Below are positions 25,827 to 34,062 of a DNA stretch of 64,000 nucleotides, in pieces; the stretch's first letter is position 1; the number at the start of each line of letters is the position of its first letter. The notes under the pieces are model-generated. The model did no database searches. It was not told the origin of the DNA and worked only from the letters and a program-made list of their open reading frames with translations. Made by a program: the position numbers and the translations under genes. Origin of the DNA: Phytopseudomonas flavescens (GTDB lineage Bacteria > Pseudomonadota > Gammaproteobacteria > Pseudomonadales > Pseudomonadaceae); contig NZ_FNDG01000006.1 of assembly GCF_900100535.1 (NCBI RefSeq), positions 186,001 through 250,000 on the forward strand, in the 5' to 3' direction.

Positions 25827-27469
25827 GCGACGCCCGCTCCGCTTTCGAGGAAGGCGACTTCGGCGGCCAGGGATTTCTTGTCGATCTTGCCCGCCGGGGT
25901 CAGCGGCAACTGCCGGTAGAAACGCAGGTATTCCGGCAGCTTGTTGACCTCCAGCCCCTGCTCGCGCAGGTAGTCGGTCAATTCGGCGAGGGAGAAGCGC
26001 GGCGCGCCGTCGCGCAGGGTCACGCAGATGCACACCCGTTGGCCCAGATCCGCGTCGGGCACCGGGACGCAAGCGACGCTGACCACATCCGGATGGCCGG
26101 TGGCCAGGTTCTCGATCTGCACCGGGCTGATATTGGCGCCGCCACGGATGATGATGTCCTTCTTGCGCCCGGCCAGAACCAGGTAGCCATCGGCGTCGAT
26201 GTAGCCCAGGTCGCCGGTGTTGACCCAGCCCTCTGCGTCGCGGTACCTGGCATCGAGTTCCGGGGCGTTGACGTACTGCATCGGGCTCAGCGGCCCGCGC
26301 GCCTTGATTTCGCCGATGCTGCCCTGGGGCAGTTCGCGGCCCTGTTCGTCGAAGATCTTGATCGCGCAGACCGCCGGGTTCGGTCGGCCGACGCTGTAGA
26401 ACACCACGTCCAGGGCATCGTCCAGGGTGTTGTGGCAATTCACCCCGTCCGCCGAGCCGTAGAGGCTGATGAAGCCGCAGCCGAAGGCCTCGACGCAGCG
26501 GCGCACGGTTACCTCGTCGATCAGCGCCCCGCCGCAGATCAGCCCCTGCAGGCTGGATTTGTCGACCTCGGCCAGGCGCGCGTCGGCGGCGATGCGCTGG
26601 AGCATGGTCGGCACCCCGAGCACATGGGTGGGCCGCAACCGCTCGATGGCCTCGATGGCCGCGCCGACATCGAACTGGGCCAGCAGCACGATCGAGCCGC
26701 CCAGCCAGGACAGACTGCCAAAGGTCGCGGTGGAGCCGAACGAGGAACCCAGCGGCACCAGGTACAGACCACGGAAGGTCGCGCCTTCGGGGTGGATGCG
26801 CTGCAGGAAGCGTCCACGCCCACCGACCAGTGCATTGTGAGAATAGGCCACGAGCTTGGGCTCCGACTCGGTGCCGGAAGACACCAGCAGGCGCACCGGC
26901 GAGTTGGCGCACACCTCGGGCAATTGTGCGTCGCTCAGGGGCTCGGCCTGAAGCATCGACTCCAGGCTCAGCCAGCCGTCGCGAACGCTGCCTTCGACGA
27001 TCAGCACCCGCAGTGACAGCAGGGTCGGGCGCAGGGCCTCGATCACCTGGCACAGGTCGATCCCGGCATACTCGGCCGGGACGATCACCGCCCGCGCATC
27101 GCAGCGCCGCACCAGGGCCTGGATATCCAGGCTGCCACGCCCCGGCGGGAACGGCGCAACCACCGCGCCGAGGGCGGCGGCGGCCAGATCGATGGCGCAA
27201 CTGCGCCAACTGTTGGTCAACTGGTACGCCACCACATCGCCCGCCACGATGCCCACGGCGCGCAGGCTGGCTGCCATGCGCAGCGCGGCGTCGTGCAGTT
27301 CGCCATAGCTGAGGGTACCTTCGGCCGAGAGTACCGCCGGCTTGTGCGGCTCGCGCATGGCGTGCTCGCGGAACAGTCGGTACACCGAGCGGTTGGGGTA
27401 GGTGCCGTCGCGTTCCCAGACACGACGTACATCGGCGGGAACCAGATCGATAATGCCTGCGTTATTCAT
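25820..27469 (-). CDS. Acyl-adenylating ligase (AMP-dependent acyl-CoA synthetase family)
   Basis: This 549-residue ANL-superfamily ligase activates a carboxylic acid as acyl-AMP. The A3 phosphate loop is LLVSSGTESEPKLVAYSH (194-211). The adenine/substrate segment includes FGCGFISLYGSADGVN. The A7-A8 hinge is GWVNTGDLGYIDADGYLVL and GRKKDIIIRGGANISP. The A10 lysine is in PLTPAGKIDKKSL. The ATG at 27469 overlaps the CoA-transferase stop (ATGA) and has TGGAG upstream. In thioquinolobactin and PDTC loci a ligase of this type supplies the adenylate attacked by a thiocarboxylated carrier. Here it could do that or feed CoA chemistry. Confidence 0.9.
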   Translation of the reverse strand: MNNAGIIDLVPADVRRVWERDGTYPNRSVYRLFREHAMREPHKPAVLSAEGTLSYGELHDAALRMAASLRAVGIVAGDVVAYQLTNSWRSCAIDLAAAALGAVVAPFPPGRGSLDIQALVRRCDARAVIVPAEYAGIDLCQVIEALRPTLLSLRVLIVEGSVRDGWLSLESMLQAEPLSDAQLPEVCANSPVRLLVSSGTESEPKLVAYSHNALVGGRGRFLQRIHPEGATFRGLYLVPLGSSFGSTATFGSLSWLGGSIVLLAQFDVGAAIEAIERLRPTHVLGVPTMLQRIAADARLAEVDKSSLQGLICGGALIDEVTVRRCVEAFGCGFISLYGSADGVNCHNTLDDALDVVFYSVGRPNPAVCAIKIFDEQGRELPQGSIGEIKARGPLSPMQYVNAPELDARYRDAEGWVNTGDLGYIDADGYLVLAGRKKDIIIRGGANISPVQIENLATGHPDVVSVACVPVPDADLGQRVCICVTLRDGAPRFSLAELTDYLREQGLEVNKLPEYLRFYRQLPLTPAGKIDKKSLAAEVAFLESGAGVAC

Positions 27470-29313
27470 CGAAAACTCCAGTGAGCGTTGACCGAGGTAT
27501 AGGCATTCACGCTTAAACACGTCTTCAATCGCCCGTCTGCAGCCAGATGCGACAGGTCTTGTATGACCACGGAGGTCGGGATGGCGGCATCGCTCAGCAC
27601 CTGTTGCCAGGTCGCCGCGGATTGGGCCGCCAGGGCCCGGCGCAGTTGCGCGTCCTGGCCGTCGGAACCGGCGCCCAGCTCACAGTCGAGGATGTGCGCC
27701 AGGCGCTCGAGCTGATCCGCGGTCTGGCAGTCGATCGCCAGCAGCCCGTCCAGGGTCGGGTACACCCCTTTGAGTCGGCTGCCAGGCGCCGGCTGCTCGT
27801 GCAGGCGCGGCTCGCACAGCAGGTTGGCGGCCCCCAGCAGCGAGCTGTCGACCCGCACCGCCTGGCCACTGAGGGCACGCCGCAGCAAGGCTGCCGTGAC
27901 GCCCTGGGCGGCGACCACGCCCCCCAGCACATCGAGCACGGTGAACAGCGAACCGCCCGGGGTCGCCGACGCCTGGCCGATGCACTGGCCCACCCCCGAC
28001 CAGGCCTGAACCATGAAATCGGTGCCCGGCAAGGGTTCGCCCGGGCGGTCATGGCCCCAGCCACCGGCATAGGCATACACCAGGCGCGGGTTGACCCGCG
28101 CCAGGTCGGCACGGTCCAGGCCCAGCTCGGCCGCCTTGCCCGGCGCCCAGTTGTGCAGGAACACCGCGGCGTCGCGCACCCGCTCGTAGAGTTCTTCGCG
28201 TCCGCCGGCCGACTTGATGTCCAGCTCGCGCACCTGCTTGAGGCGATTGAGCGCGTCGAAACGCACCGACACCCCGTCGACGCACGGCGCCATGGCCCGC
28301 AGCGGATCGCCACCCGGCAGTTCGATACGCACCACCTCGGCGCCGAGCATGGCCAGCAAGTGGCCGGCCAAGGGCCCCTGGATCCGCCGGCAGGATTCGA
28401 TCACCGTCAGCCCGCTCAAGGGCAGGGTCCCTCTGCCCAACGCCGGCAACGCCGCGCCATTGCGTTCAGCACTGAAAGCCCATGGGCCCTGGCGGCGCTG
28501 CAACGCCAGGTCGTCATCGGCGGCGCGCTGCTCCAGGCTGCGCAAGGGGCACAGCGCCATGCCGCTCAGTTCGCACAGGGCCTGGATGCGCGCCATGGGC
28601 AAGCGCGCCAGGGCCTGGCGGAACGCCGCCGGCATTGGCGCGATGGCCTTGGCATAACGCAACAGGAATGCCTTCCAGCCCTGGCCCGCCCGTTCGCCGT
28701 CGATGCCCACCGCGGCCCAGAAGCGGCGCCAGGGTTCGGCGTCGAGGGTCTCCAGTTCAAAGCGCACGCCCTCGGCCGAGACGAAAGGCGGACGGTTTTC
28801 CGCACAGGTGGCGCCCGGCAGCAGCTGCTCGGCTTCGGCGCCCGCCGTGGCGCCGGCCAGGTATTGGCCGATGCCCAGCACCCCGGCGGCGGCCATCGAG
28901 CTTTCGACCTGGCGCCAATCACCCCCGCGCACCTGGCCCAGGGCCGCGGCGAAAGCGCCCTGCAAGGCCAGGCTGGCGCTCAGGGTGGCGATGTAGTCCA
29001 GGCCCAGGCCCTGGGCCTTGCCACTGGCCCGGCCGTGCACCGACATCAGGCCGCAGGCGGCCTGCAAGGTGTGTTCGCTGAAGCCTTGGGAGGTGCCATC
29101 GGGCCAGGCGTGAACCCATGACTGCACCGGTTGCAGATCGGGGTGGCGCAGGCTGAAGCCCAGCCCCTGCTGCAGCGAATCGGTGCAAGCGATGTGGGGA
29201 TCCAGGCCCAGCGCCGTCGCTTGGTAGCGCAGTGACGCGGCCAGCGCAGCGAACCCGGTCGCCGATGCGGCAAAGCCGCCGCTGAGGCTACAGCCCTGTA
29301 GAAGTGGAGACAT
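27466..29313 (-). CDS. CaiB/BaiF (family III) CoA-transferase, two tandem half-domains
   Basis: This 615-residue protein is about 1.5 times the size of a normal family III CoA-transferase. The C-terminal part is canonical: LSGLTVIESCRRIQGPLAGHLL, LAMLGAEVVRIELPGGDPLR and GTDFMVQAWSG with the Asp expected to form the CoA-linked intermediate. The N-terminal ~280 residues look like a degenerate second copy (LGLDYIATLSASLALQGAFAAAL). The ATG at 29313 fits the family; the frame extends 61 codons upstream without similarity. The ligase gene follows with ATGA overlap. It may move CoA onto a pathway acid or racemise or isomerise an acyl-CoA. PDTC loci carry a member too, as I recall. Confidence 0.85.
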   Translation of the reverse strand: MSPLLQGCSLSGGFAASATGFAALAASLRYQATALGLDPHIACTDSLQQGLGFSLRHPDLQPVQSWVHAWPDGTSQGFSEHTLQAACGLMSVHGRASGKAQGLGLDYIATLSASLALQGAFAAALGQVRGGDWRQVESSMAAAGVLGIGQYLAGATAGAEAEQLLPGATCAENRPPFVSAEGVRFELETLDAEPWRRFWAAVGIDGERAGQGWKAFLLRYAKAIAPMPAAFRQALARLPMARIQALCELSGMALCPLRSLEQRAADDDLALQRRQGPWAFSAERNGAALPALGRGTLPLSGLTVIESCRRIQGPLAGHLLAMLGAEVVRIELPGGDPLRAMAPCVDGVSVRFDALNRLKQVRELDIKSAGGREELYERVRDAAVFLHNWAPGKAAELGLDRADLARVNPRLVYAYAGGWGHDRPGEPLPGTDFMVQAWSGVGQCIGQASATPGGSLFTVLDVLGGVVAAQGVTAALLRRALSGQAVRVDSSLLGAANLLCEPRLHEQPAPGSRLKGVYPTLDGLLAIDCQTADQLERLAHILDCELGAGSDGQDAQLRRALAAQSAATWQQVLSDAAIPTSVVIQDLSHLAADGRLKTCLSVNAYTSVNAHWSFR

Positions 29314-29398
29314 AAGACAGACGCCAGAGTGATTGCATGCCACTGCGCGACGGCCTCGGGTGAGGTACGCCACGCAGGCCTTGAGCGTTCGTCGCGCC

Positions 29399-29671
29399 TC
29401 AGCCGCCGGCGACCGCCGGCAGGATGGTGATGGCATCGCCAGGCTTGAGCGCGGTGGCCAGGTTGTCGGCAAAACGGATGTCGTCGTCATTGACATAGAT
29501 GTTGACGAAACGGTGTACCTGGCCGTCGCCGATCAGACGCGCCTTGATCCCAGGGTAATCCCGTTCCAGGTGTTCGATGACCTCCAGAACCGTATGGCCT
29601 TGAACATCGACGCGCTTTTTATCCTGAGTAAACGTGCGCAACAAAGTGGGCACGATGACGGAAATCGACAT
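29399..29671 (-). CDS. MoaD/ThiS-type sulfur carrier protein, C-terminal Gly-Gly
   Basis: This is a 90-residue ubiquitin-like sulfur carrier. The beta-grasp pattern is clear: SISVIVPTLLRTFT, a HTVLEVIEHLERDYPGIKARL helix region, HRFVNIYVNDDDIR, and LKPGDAITILPAVAGG at the end. The terminus is already Gly-Gly, so it can be adenylated and thiocarboxylated by the adjacent E1-like protein without trimming. In QbsE of the thioquinolobactin locus the GG is followed by extra residues that a JAMM peptidase removes; none exist here. The start at 29671 fits the fold; an ATG 8 codons earlier is in frame. Confidence 0.92.
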   Translation of the reverse strand: MSISVIVPTLLRTFTQDKKRVDVQGHTVLEVIEHLERDYPGIKARLIGDGQVHRFVNIYVNDDDIRFADNLATALKPGDAITILPAVAGG

Positions 29672-29743
29672 GCAGAACTCCCCGAGCCTTATCAAGCCCG
29701 TTATTAATCGATTGAGGGTTGATCAGGTTCGCCCCCTCCCGGG

Positions 29744-30151
29744 TCAGCGAACGATGTGAATACTTTCTTCAGTCACTTTGTTATCGATGATTCGGAAACT
29801 GCGCACGGGCGACTCGCTGTGCGGCACGGTTGAAACAATCACGTAGTGCACGTTCGGATCGCCGGCATGGCGCACATCGTCGGCACTGGGATAGGCCACG
29901 CTGGCGGTGTGCGAGTGGTAGATCACCCGGCATTCCTCGTCACGCTCGTCCAGTTCGCGCCAGACCCGCAATTGCTGCCTGGGGTCGAAGCTGAAGAAGG
30001 TCGGCGAGCGCGAGGCGTTGTCCATGGCGATCAGTCGCTCGGCAGTCTTGGCTCCCAACGGCGCGGCGATGATGCCGCAGGTTTCCAGGGGGTGATCCCG
30101 CCGCGCCTGCGCCAGCATCGCCTCCAGCAGGCCGGCACGAATACTCAACAT
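29744..30151 (-). CDS. JAMM/MPN+ zinc metallopeptidase (Mov34 family, Mec/QbsD-like)
   Basis: This 135-residue single-domain JAMM peptidase has all metal and catalytic residues: Glu23 in HPLETCGII, and His79, His81, Ser89 and Asp92 in YHSHTASVAYPSADD. Prokaryotic members act on ubiquitin-like sulfur carriers. They either trim the residues after GG (QbsD) or hydrolyse a carrier-amino acid adduct (Mec in the CysO pathway). Because the neighbouring carrier already ends in GG, cleavage of a carrier-substrate adduct is the more natural role. It sits between the carrier and E1-like genes, 20 bases after the latter. Confidence 0.93.
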   Translation of the reverse strand: MLSIRAGLLEAMLAQARRDHPLETCGIIAAPLGAKTAERLIAMDNASRSPTFFSFDPRQQLRVWRELDERDEECRVIYHSHTASVAYPSADDVRHAGDPNVHYVIVSTVPHSESPVRSFRIIDNKVTEESIHIVR

Positions 30152-30171
30152 CTGCGCGCCTCACTCCCGGC

Positions 30172-31344
30172 TCAGTAGACCGGCAACGATGGATCGATAT
30201 CGCGCACCCAGGCCAGCACACCGCCGTCGAGGTTGCGCACGTTGCTGAAACCGCGCCGCTGCAATTCCAGCAGCACGGCCTTGGAGCGCGCGCCGGATTT
30301 GCAGTGCAGCACCAGGTTGGCGTGCTTGCCGAAGCGGGTCTCGATCGACTCGGCGAGCGCCGGCCCCTTGGGCAGATGGTGGGCGCCCTGGATACGCACG
30401 ATGTCCCATTCGGTACGCTCGCGCACATCGATCAGCAACACGTCCTGACCGCCTTCGCGCAGGCGATGCAACTCGCGGGCGTTGATCGAGGGGATGTCCG
30501 AAGGCGGCACGCCGACCGCCGCACCCAGGCCGCAGAAGGCCTGGTAGTCGCTCAGGGCCTCGATCGGCCTGCGGTTCGGCAAGCGCCGCAAGGGCATTTG
30601 CCGGTAGCTCATCTCCAGGGCGTCGTAGACCACCAGCCGGCCCAGCAGGCTCTCGCCGACGCCGGTGATCAGCTTGATCGCCTCGGTGGCCATGATCGCG
30701 CCGATGGAGGCGCAGAGAATCCCCAGCACCCCGCCCTCGGAACACGAGGGCGCCAGTTCCGGTGGCGGCGGCTCGGGGTACAGGTCGCGGTAGTTGAGGC
30801 CGACGCCGCCCGGGGCATTTTCCCAGAACACCGAGGCCTGGCCTTCGAAACGGAAGATAGACCCCCACACGTACGGCTTGTTGGCCAGCACGCAGGCATC
30901 GTTGACCAGGTAGCGGGTGGCGAAGTTATCGGTGCCGTCGAGGATCAGGTCGTACCGGCTGAACAGCTCGACCGCGCTCTCCGGCTCCAGGCGCTGGTCA
31001 TGGATCTGAACCTCGACGTGGGGGTTGAGGTCGCGGATCGCCGCCGCCGCGCTGTCGACCTTGGGCTGGCCGACCGTGGCCATCCGGTGGATCACCTGGC
31101 GTTGCAGGTTGGAGGCTTCCACCCGGTCGAAATCGATGATGCCCAGGGTGCCGATACCGGCAGCGGCCAGGTACAGCAGCGCCGGCGAACCCAGGCCTCC
31201 GGCTCCGATGACCAGCACTTTGCTGCTCTTCAGCCGGCGCTGGCCATCGAGGCCCACATCGGGAATCAATAAGTGTCGGCTGTAACGGGTGATTTCTTCG
31301 TTGGTTAAATGCGCGAGGGGCTCTACAAGTGCTGGAAGTTTCAT
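30172..31344 (-). CDS. MoeZ-type E1-like adenylyltransferase/sulfurtransferase with rhodanese domain
   Basis: This 390-residue fusion activates and sulfurates the C-terminal Gly of the carrier. The ThiF/MoeB domain shows the ATP-binding KVLVIGAGGLGSPALLYLAAAG (42-63), DFDRVEASNLQRQ (71-83) and DGTDNFATRYLVND. A loop cysteine region follows (PSCSEGGVLGILCASIGAIM, 199-218). The paired CxxC zinc motif of classical MoeB is not seen, as in MoeZ-like proteins. The C-terminal rhodanese domain carries the active-site loop LHCKSGARS with Cys348. The ATG at 31344 matches family starts. This organisation is the one in QbsC and PdtF of thiocarboxylate siderophore loci. Confidence 0.94.
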   Translation of the reverse strand: MKLPALVEPLAHLTNEEITRYSRHLLIPDVGLDGQRRLKSSKVLVIGAGGLGSPALLYLAAAGIGTLGIIDFDRVEASNLQRQVIHRMATVGQPKVDSAAAAIRDLNPHVEVQIHDQRLEPESAVELFSRYDLILDGTDNFATRYLVNDACVLANKPYVWGSIFRFEGQASVFWENAPGGVGLNYRDLYPEPPPPELAPSCSEGGVLGILCASIGAIMATEAIKLITGVGESLLGRLVVYDALEMSYRQMPLRRLPNRRPIEALSDYQAFCGLGAAVGVPPSDIPSINARELHRLREGGQDVLLIDVRERTEWDIVRIQGAHHLPKGPALAESIETRFGKHANLVLHCKSGARSKAVLLELQRRGFSNVRNLDGGVLAWVRDIDPSLPVY

Positions 31345-31524
31345 GATTAATACCCGTCCGTGAATGCAATCGATTCTCAACCGGAGAGTGCGATTAAGCA
31401 ATTCGCCCGGCGCGGTTTTTCATATGCGCAAGGTAGGTTTTTGTATGCATTCGAGAATCGACGGAAACTTTCATCGGTCACTCGGCCGGCCCGCCTCGAA
31501 AGGACTGGCCGAGCAGTGAACGGG
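31345..31524 (-). promoter_or_regulatory. 180-base gap in the island, possible internal promoter/attenuator
   Basis: This is the only long gap among the minus-strand island genes and is AT-rich by local standards around 31420-31450. It contains complementary blocks: CGATTCTC (31371-31378) with GAGAATCG (31453-31460), GAATGCA (31362-31368) with TGCATTC (31446-31452), and CTCGGCC (31481-31487) with GGCCGAG (31507-31513). The last could form a weak hairpin after the upstream gene. The sulfur-carrier half of the island may therefore have its own promoter. No clear -35/-10 pair was found. Confidence 0.35.
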
Positions 31525-34062
31525 TCAGGCCAGAAAGGTCGACATGTCCTTGCACACCGCACTGAAGGCTTCGACGAAGTGCCGCGCCTCGTCGTCGTTG
31601 AGCACCAGCGGCGGCTGGATGCGCATCACCCGATTGTTGTTGGCGGTGACGAAGGTCAACACCCCGTGCTCGCGGGACAGCTTGCTGACGAAACGCAGGA
31701 CGAACATCTCCTCGAAGTTCTTCTCGATCTCGCTGATGGCCTCTTCGATGTGCCGCTTGGCCTTGCCCGAGAGCATGCGGTAAGTACCCGCCGCGTTCCC
31801 CGGGATGCGGCTGGCGAACTCGCGGACGAAGGCCTCGACACCGCCGTCGAAGCTGTATTCGAACTCGATGGCGATCATCAGCCCGAGGCCACGCACCTCG
31901 CGGATGAAGGGGTAGGCGCTGACCGCTTCGCGCAGGGCCTCCCTGAGTCGGCCGCCGACCCGGGCGGCGTTGCCGGCCAGATCCTGCTCGGCGATCACCT
32001 CCAGGGTGGCCAGGGCCGAGGCCGAGGCGAAGTTGCCGCCACCGAAGGTCGAGGTGTGCAGGGCGAAGGTGTCGATGCTGCCGTAGGCGCGGTTCCACAA
32101 CGCGGCGCTGGACAGGGTCGCGCCGATGGGCACGGCGCCGCCGGACAGGGATTTGGACAGCACCATGATGTCCGGCACCACCTGTTCCCACTCGCAGGCG
32201 AAGAGCTTGCCGGTACGGCCGAGGCCGGTCTGGATCTCGTCAAGAATCATCAGGCAATCATGGGCATCGCACAGCGCGCGCACCTGCTTCAGGTAACCCG
32301 GCGGCGGCAGTATCACCCCGCCCTCGCCCTGGATCGGCTCCAGGATGAAGGCCCCGACATCGCCTTGGCGCAAGGCTGCTTCCAGCGCGTCGAGGTCGCC
32401 GAAGGGGATCGAGTCGCAGCGCGACAGCAACGGCTTGAACGGATCGCGGTGCTTGTCGCGGCCAGTGACCGACAGCGCGCCCAGGGTCTTGCCGTGGTAG
32501 CCGTTGTCGCAATACAGCACTCGTGGCCGCTGCATCGCGGCCATGGCCAGCTTCAACGCCGCCTCGACCGCTTCGGTGCCGGAGTTGCTGAAGAACACTC
32601 GCTCCAGGTTACCCGGCGCCAGGTCGCTCAGGCGCTGCGCCAGGAGACTGGTTTGCAGCGGCACCGACACGTACTGGACGAAGGTCGGGTGCTGTCGCTG
32701 CAGGTACTCCTGCAACGCCTGGTTGACCCGGGGATGGTTATGCCCGGTGTTCAGGCAGCCGTAGCCGGCGACGAAATCGAGGTAGCGGGCACCGTCCAGG
32801 TCGGTCAGCCAGCAGCCGCTGCCGTGGGTGAACACCCGCTCGATATGGTTGAACTGGTAGAACTCGCGCAGCACCGGGTTGATGTGCTGGCCAAAGCAGC
32901 GCAGGGCTTCGGCGCGCAGGGTCGCCGGCGAATCGACAGGCGTGGCGGCCACGCTGCTCCGGTGGAAGCGGCGCAACGCCTGGAAGTCCTCCTCGCGCAG
33001 GCGCTCGCCGTAGGAGGCCATGGGCGACGGCGAGAAACCGTGCCGCTCGGCGATCCGGCCGATCTCCAGCACCCGCGCCTCGGGCAACTCGCGGCCGATG
33101 GAAAATGCCTCGGCCCGCCCTTCCAGGGCCAGCACCAGGGTTTCCGCCAGGCAGCCGTTGAGGAATTTCTTCGGTGCCAGGCCCAGGGTTTCGGTGCCGA
33201 AACGCAGGGCTTCGCTGGCCGACACCAGGCCGCCGTCGATGATCAGGATATCCTGACGATCGTGCTGCAACGGCAGTACGTCGCGGGGCAGCGCGGCATC
33301 CACCACCACCGCGCCCGGGGCCAGCCGGTACGGGTCGATGACCCCGCCGCTGGAGGTGGCGGCGACATAGAAGCGCACCTCGTCGTAGCAACTGCCGATG
33401 TCCGCGCTCAGGCGCACCTGGCCATGCGTCTCCGGCGGCAGATAGGCCAGGCTCTCGCGGCCCTGCTCGGCGCTGCCGCGGTGCACCAGGCGCAGGCGGC
33501 AACCGTCACGGGCCAGGAGCTTGGCGATCACCAGGGCGATAGAGCCCGGGTAGCCGACCACCGCCACCTCGCTGTCGGCCGGTGCCACCTGCAGGCGCGC
33601 CATGGCCTCCAGCACGTTCTGGTAGGCGGCATAGGCGGTCAGCGAGTTGCCGGTGGTCACCGCCACGCCGCTGCGCTCCAGGGTCTGCAGGCCGCGATTG
33701 CCGACGATCGCGGTGAAGCCGCCCAGGCCCACCAGTTGCGCGCCCTGCTCCTTGAGGCTTTGCACGCCTTCGAGCACGCGCCCGGCGATGCTGCGCGGCT
33801 GGCTGAGCATCTGCTCGGCGGTCAGCGGCAGGTAATGCAGGATGCCTTCGCAGGTGGCGCCGGTGGCGCTGACGATACGCCCGAAGTCGGCGAACGGCAC
33901 CAGGTTGCGCGGTTGCCACAGTTGCGCCTGATAGCCGCGATCCTGTTCGACGAGGGTGCGATCCAGCAGGTCGATGATCTTGACCTGGCGCTGCAGGGCG
34001 ATGGAGGTTGGGTGGGCGATAAAACCGAATTTCATGGGCAGTGATCCTGGGTGCTGACTCAT
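31525..34062 (-). CDS. PigE-like fusion: acyl-thioester reductase + class III aminotransferase
   Basis: This is an 845-residue bifunctional enzyme. Residues 10-350 resemble cyanobacterial acyl-ACP reductase: MKFGFIAHPTS, GRIVSATGATCEGI, LGGFTAIV, VTTGNSLTAYAAY, the nucleotide-binding VAVVGYPGSIALVIAKLL, and the catalytic-Cys segment FLNGCLAETLVLALEGR (Cys304) followed by FSIGRELPEARVLEIGRIAERHGF. Residues ~390-845 are a fold-type I PLP aminotransferase with YLDFVAGYGCLNTGHNHP, FFSNSGTEAVEAALKLA, ILDEIQTGLGRTG and Schiff-base Lys637 in VLSKSLSGG. PigE of prodigiosin synthesis has the same order and size. The expected chemistry is acyl thioester to aldehyde and amination of a keto-aldehyde. The start overlaps the ThDP gene (ATGA); Met10 is an alternative. 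Confidence 0.9.
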   Translation of the reverse strand: MSQHPGSLPMKFGFIAHPTSIALQRQVKIIDLLDRTLVEQDRGYQAQLWQPRNLVPFADFGRIVSATGATCEGILHYLPLTAEQMLSQPRSIAGRVLEGVQSLKEQGAQLVGLGGFTAIVGNRGLQTLERSGVAVTTGNSLTAYAAYQNVLEAMARLQVAPADSEVAVVGYPGSIALVIAKLLARDGCRLRLVHRGSAEQGRESLAYLPPETHGQVRLSADIGSCYDEVRFYVAATSSGGVIDPYRLAPGAVVVDAALPRDVLPLQHDRQDILIIDGGLVSASEALRFGTETLGLAPKKFLNGCLAETLVLALEGRAEAFSIGRELPEARVLEIGRIAERHGFSPSPMASYGERLREEDFQALRRFHRSSVAATPVDSPATLRAEALRCFGQHINPVLREFYQFNHIERVFTHGSGCWLTDLDGARYLDFVAGYGCLNTGHNHPRVNQALQEYLQRQHPTFVQYVSVPLQTSLLAQRLSDLAPGNLERVFFSNSGTEAVEAALKLAMAAMQRPRVLYCDNGYHGKTLGALSVTGRDKHRDPFKPLLSRCDSIPFGDLDALEAALRQGDVGAFILEPIQGEGGVILPPPGYLKQVRALCDAHDCLMILDEIQTGLGRTGKLFACEWEQVVPDIMVLSKSLSGGAVPIGATLSSAALWNRAYGSIDTFALHTSTFGGGNFASASALATLEVIAEQDLAGNAARVGGRLREALREAVSAYPFIREVRGLGLMIAIEFEYSFDGGVEAFVREFASRIPGNAAGTYRMLSGKAKRHIEEAISEIEKNFEEMFVLRFVSKLSREHGVLTFVTANNNRVMRIQPPLVLNDDEARHFVEAFSAVCKDMSTFLA

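Noticed and set aside
29399..31344. Bacterial ubiquitin-like anti-phage (Bil-type) or molybdopterin synthesis cassette
   Set aside because: E1, JAMM and a ubiquitin-like protein could suggest Bil defence, but there is no E2-like protein, the E1 has a rhodanese domain, and the genes lie inside a biosynthetic operon with a ligase. MoaE and other cofactor genes are absent.
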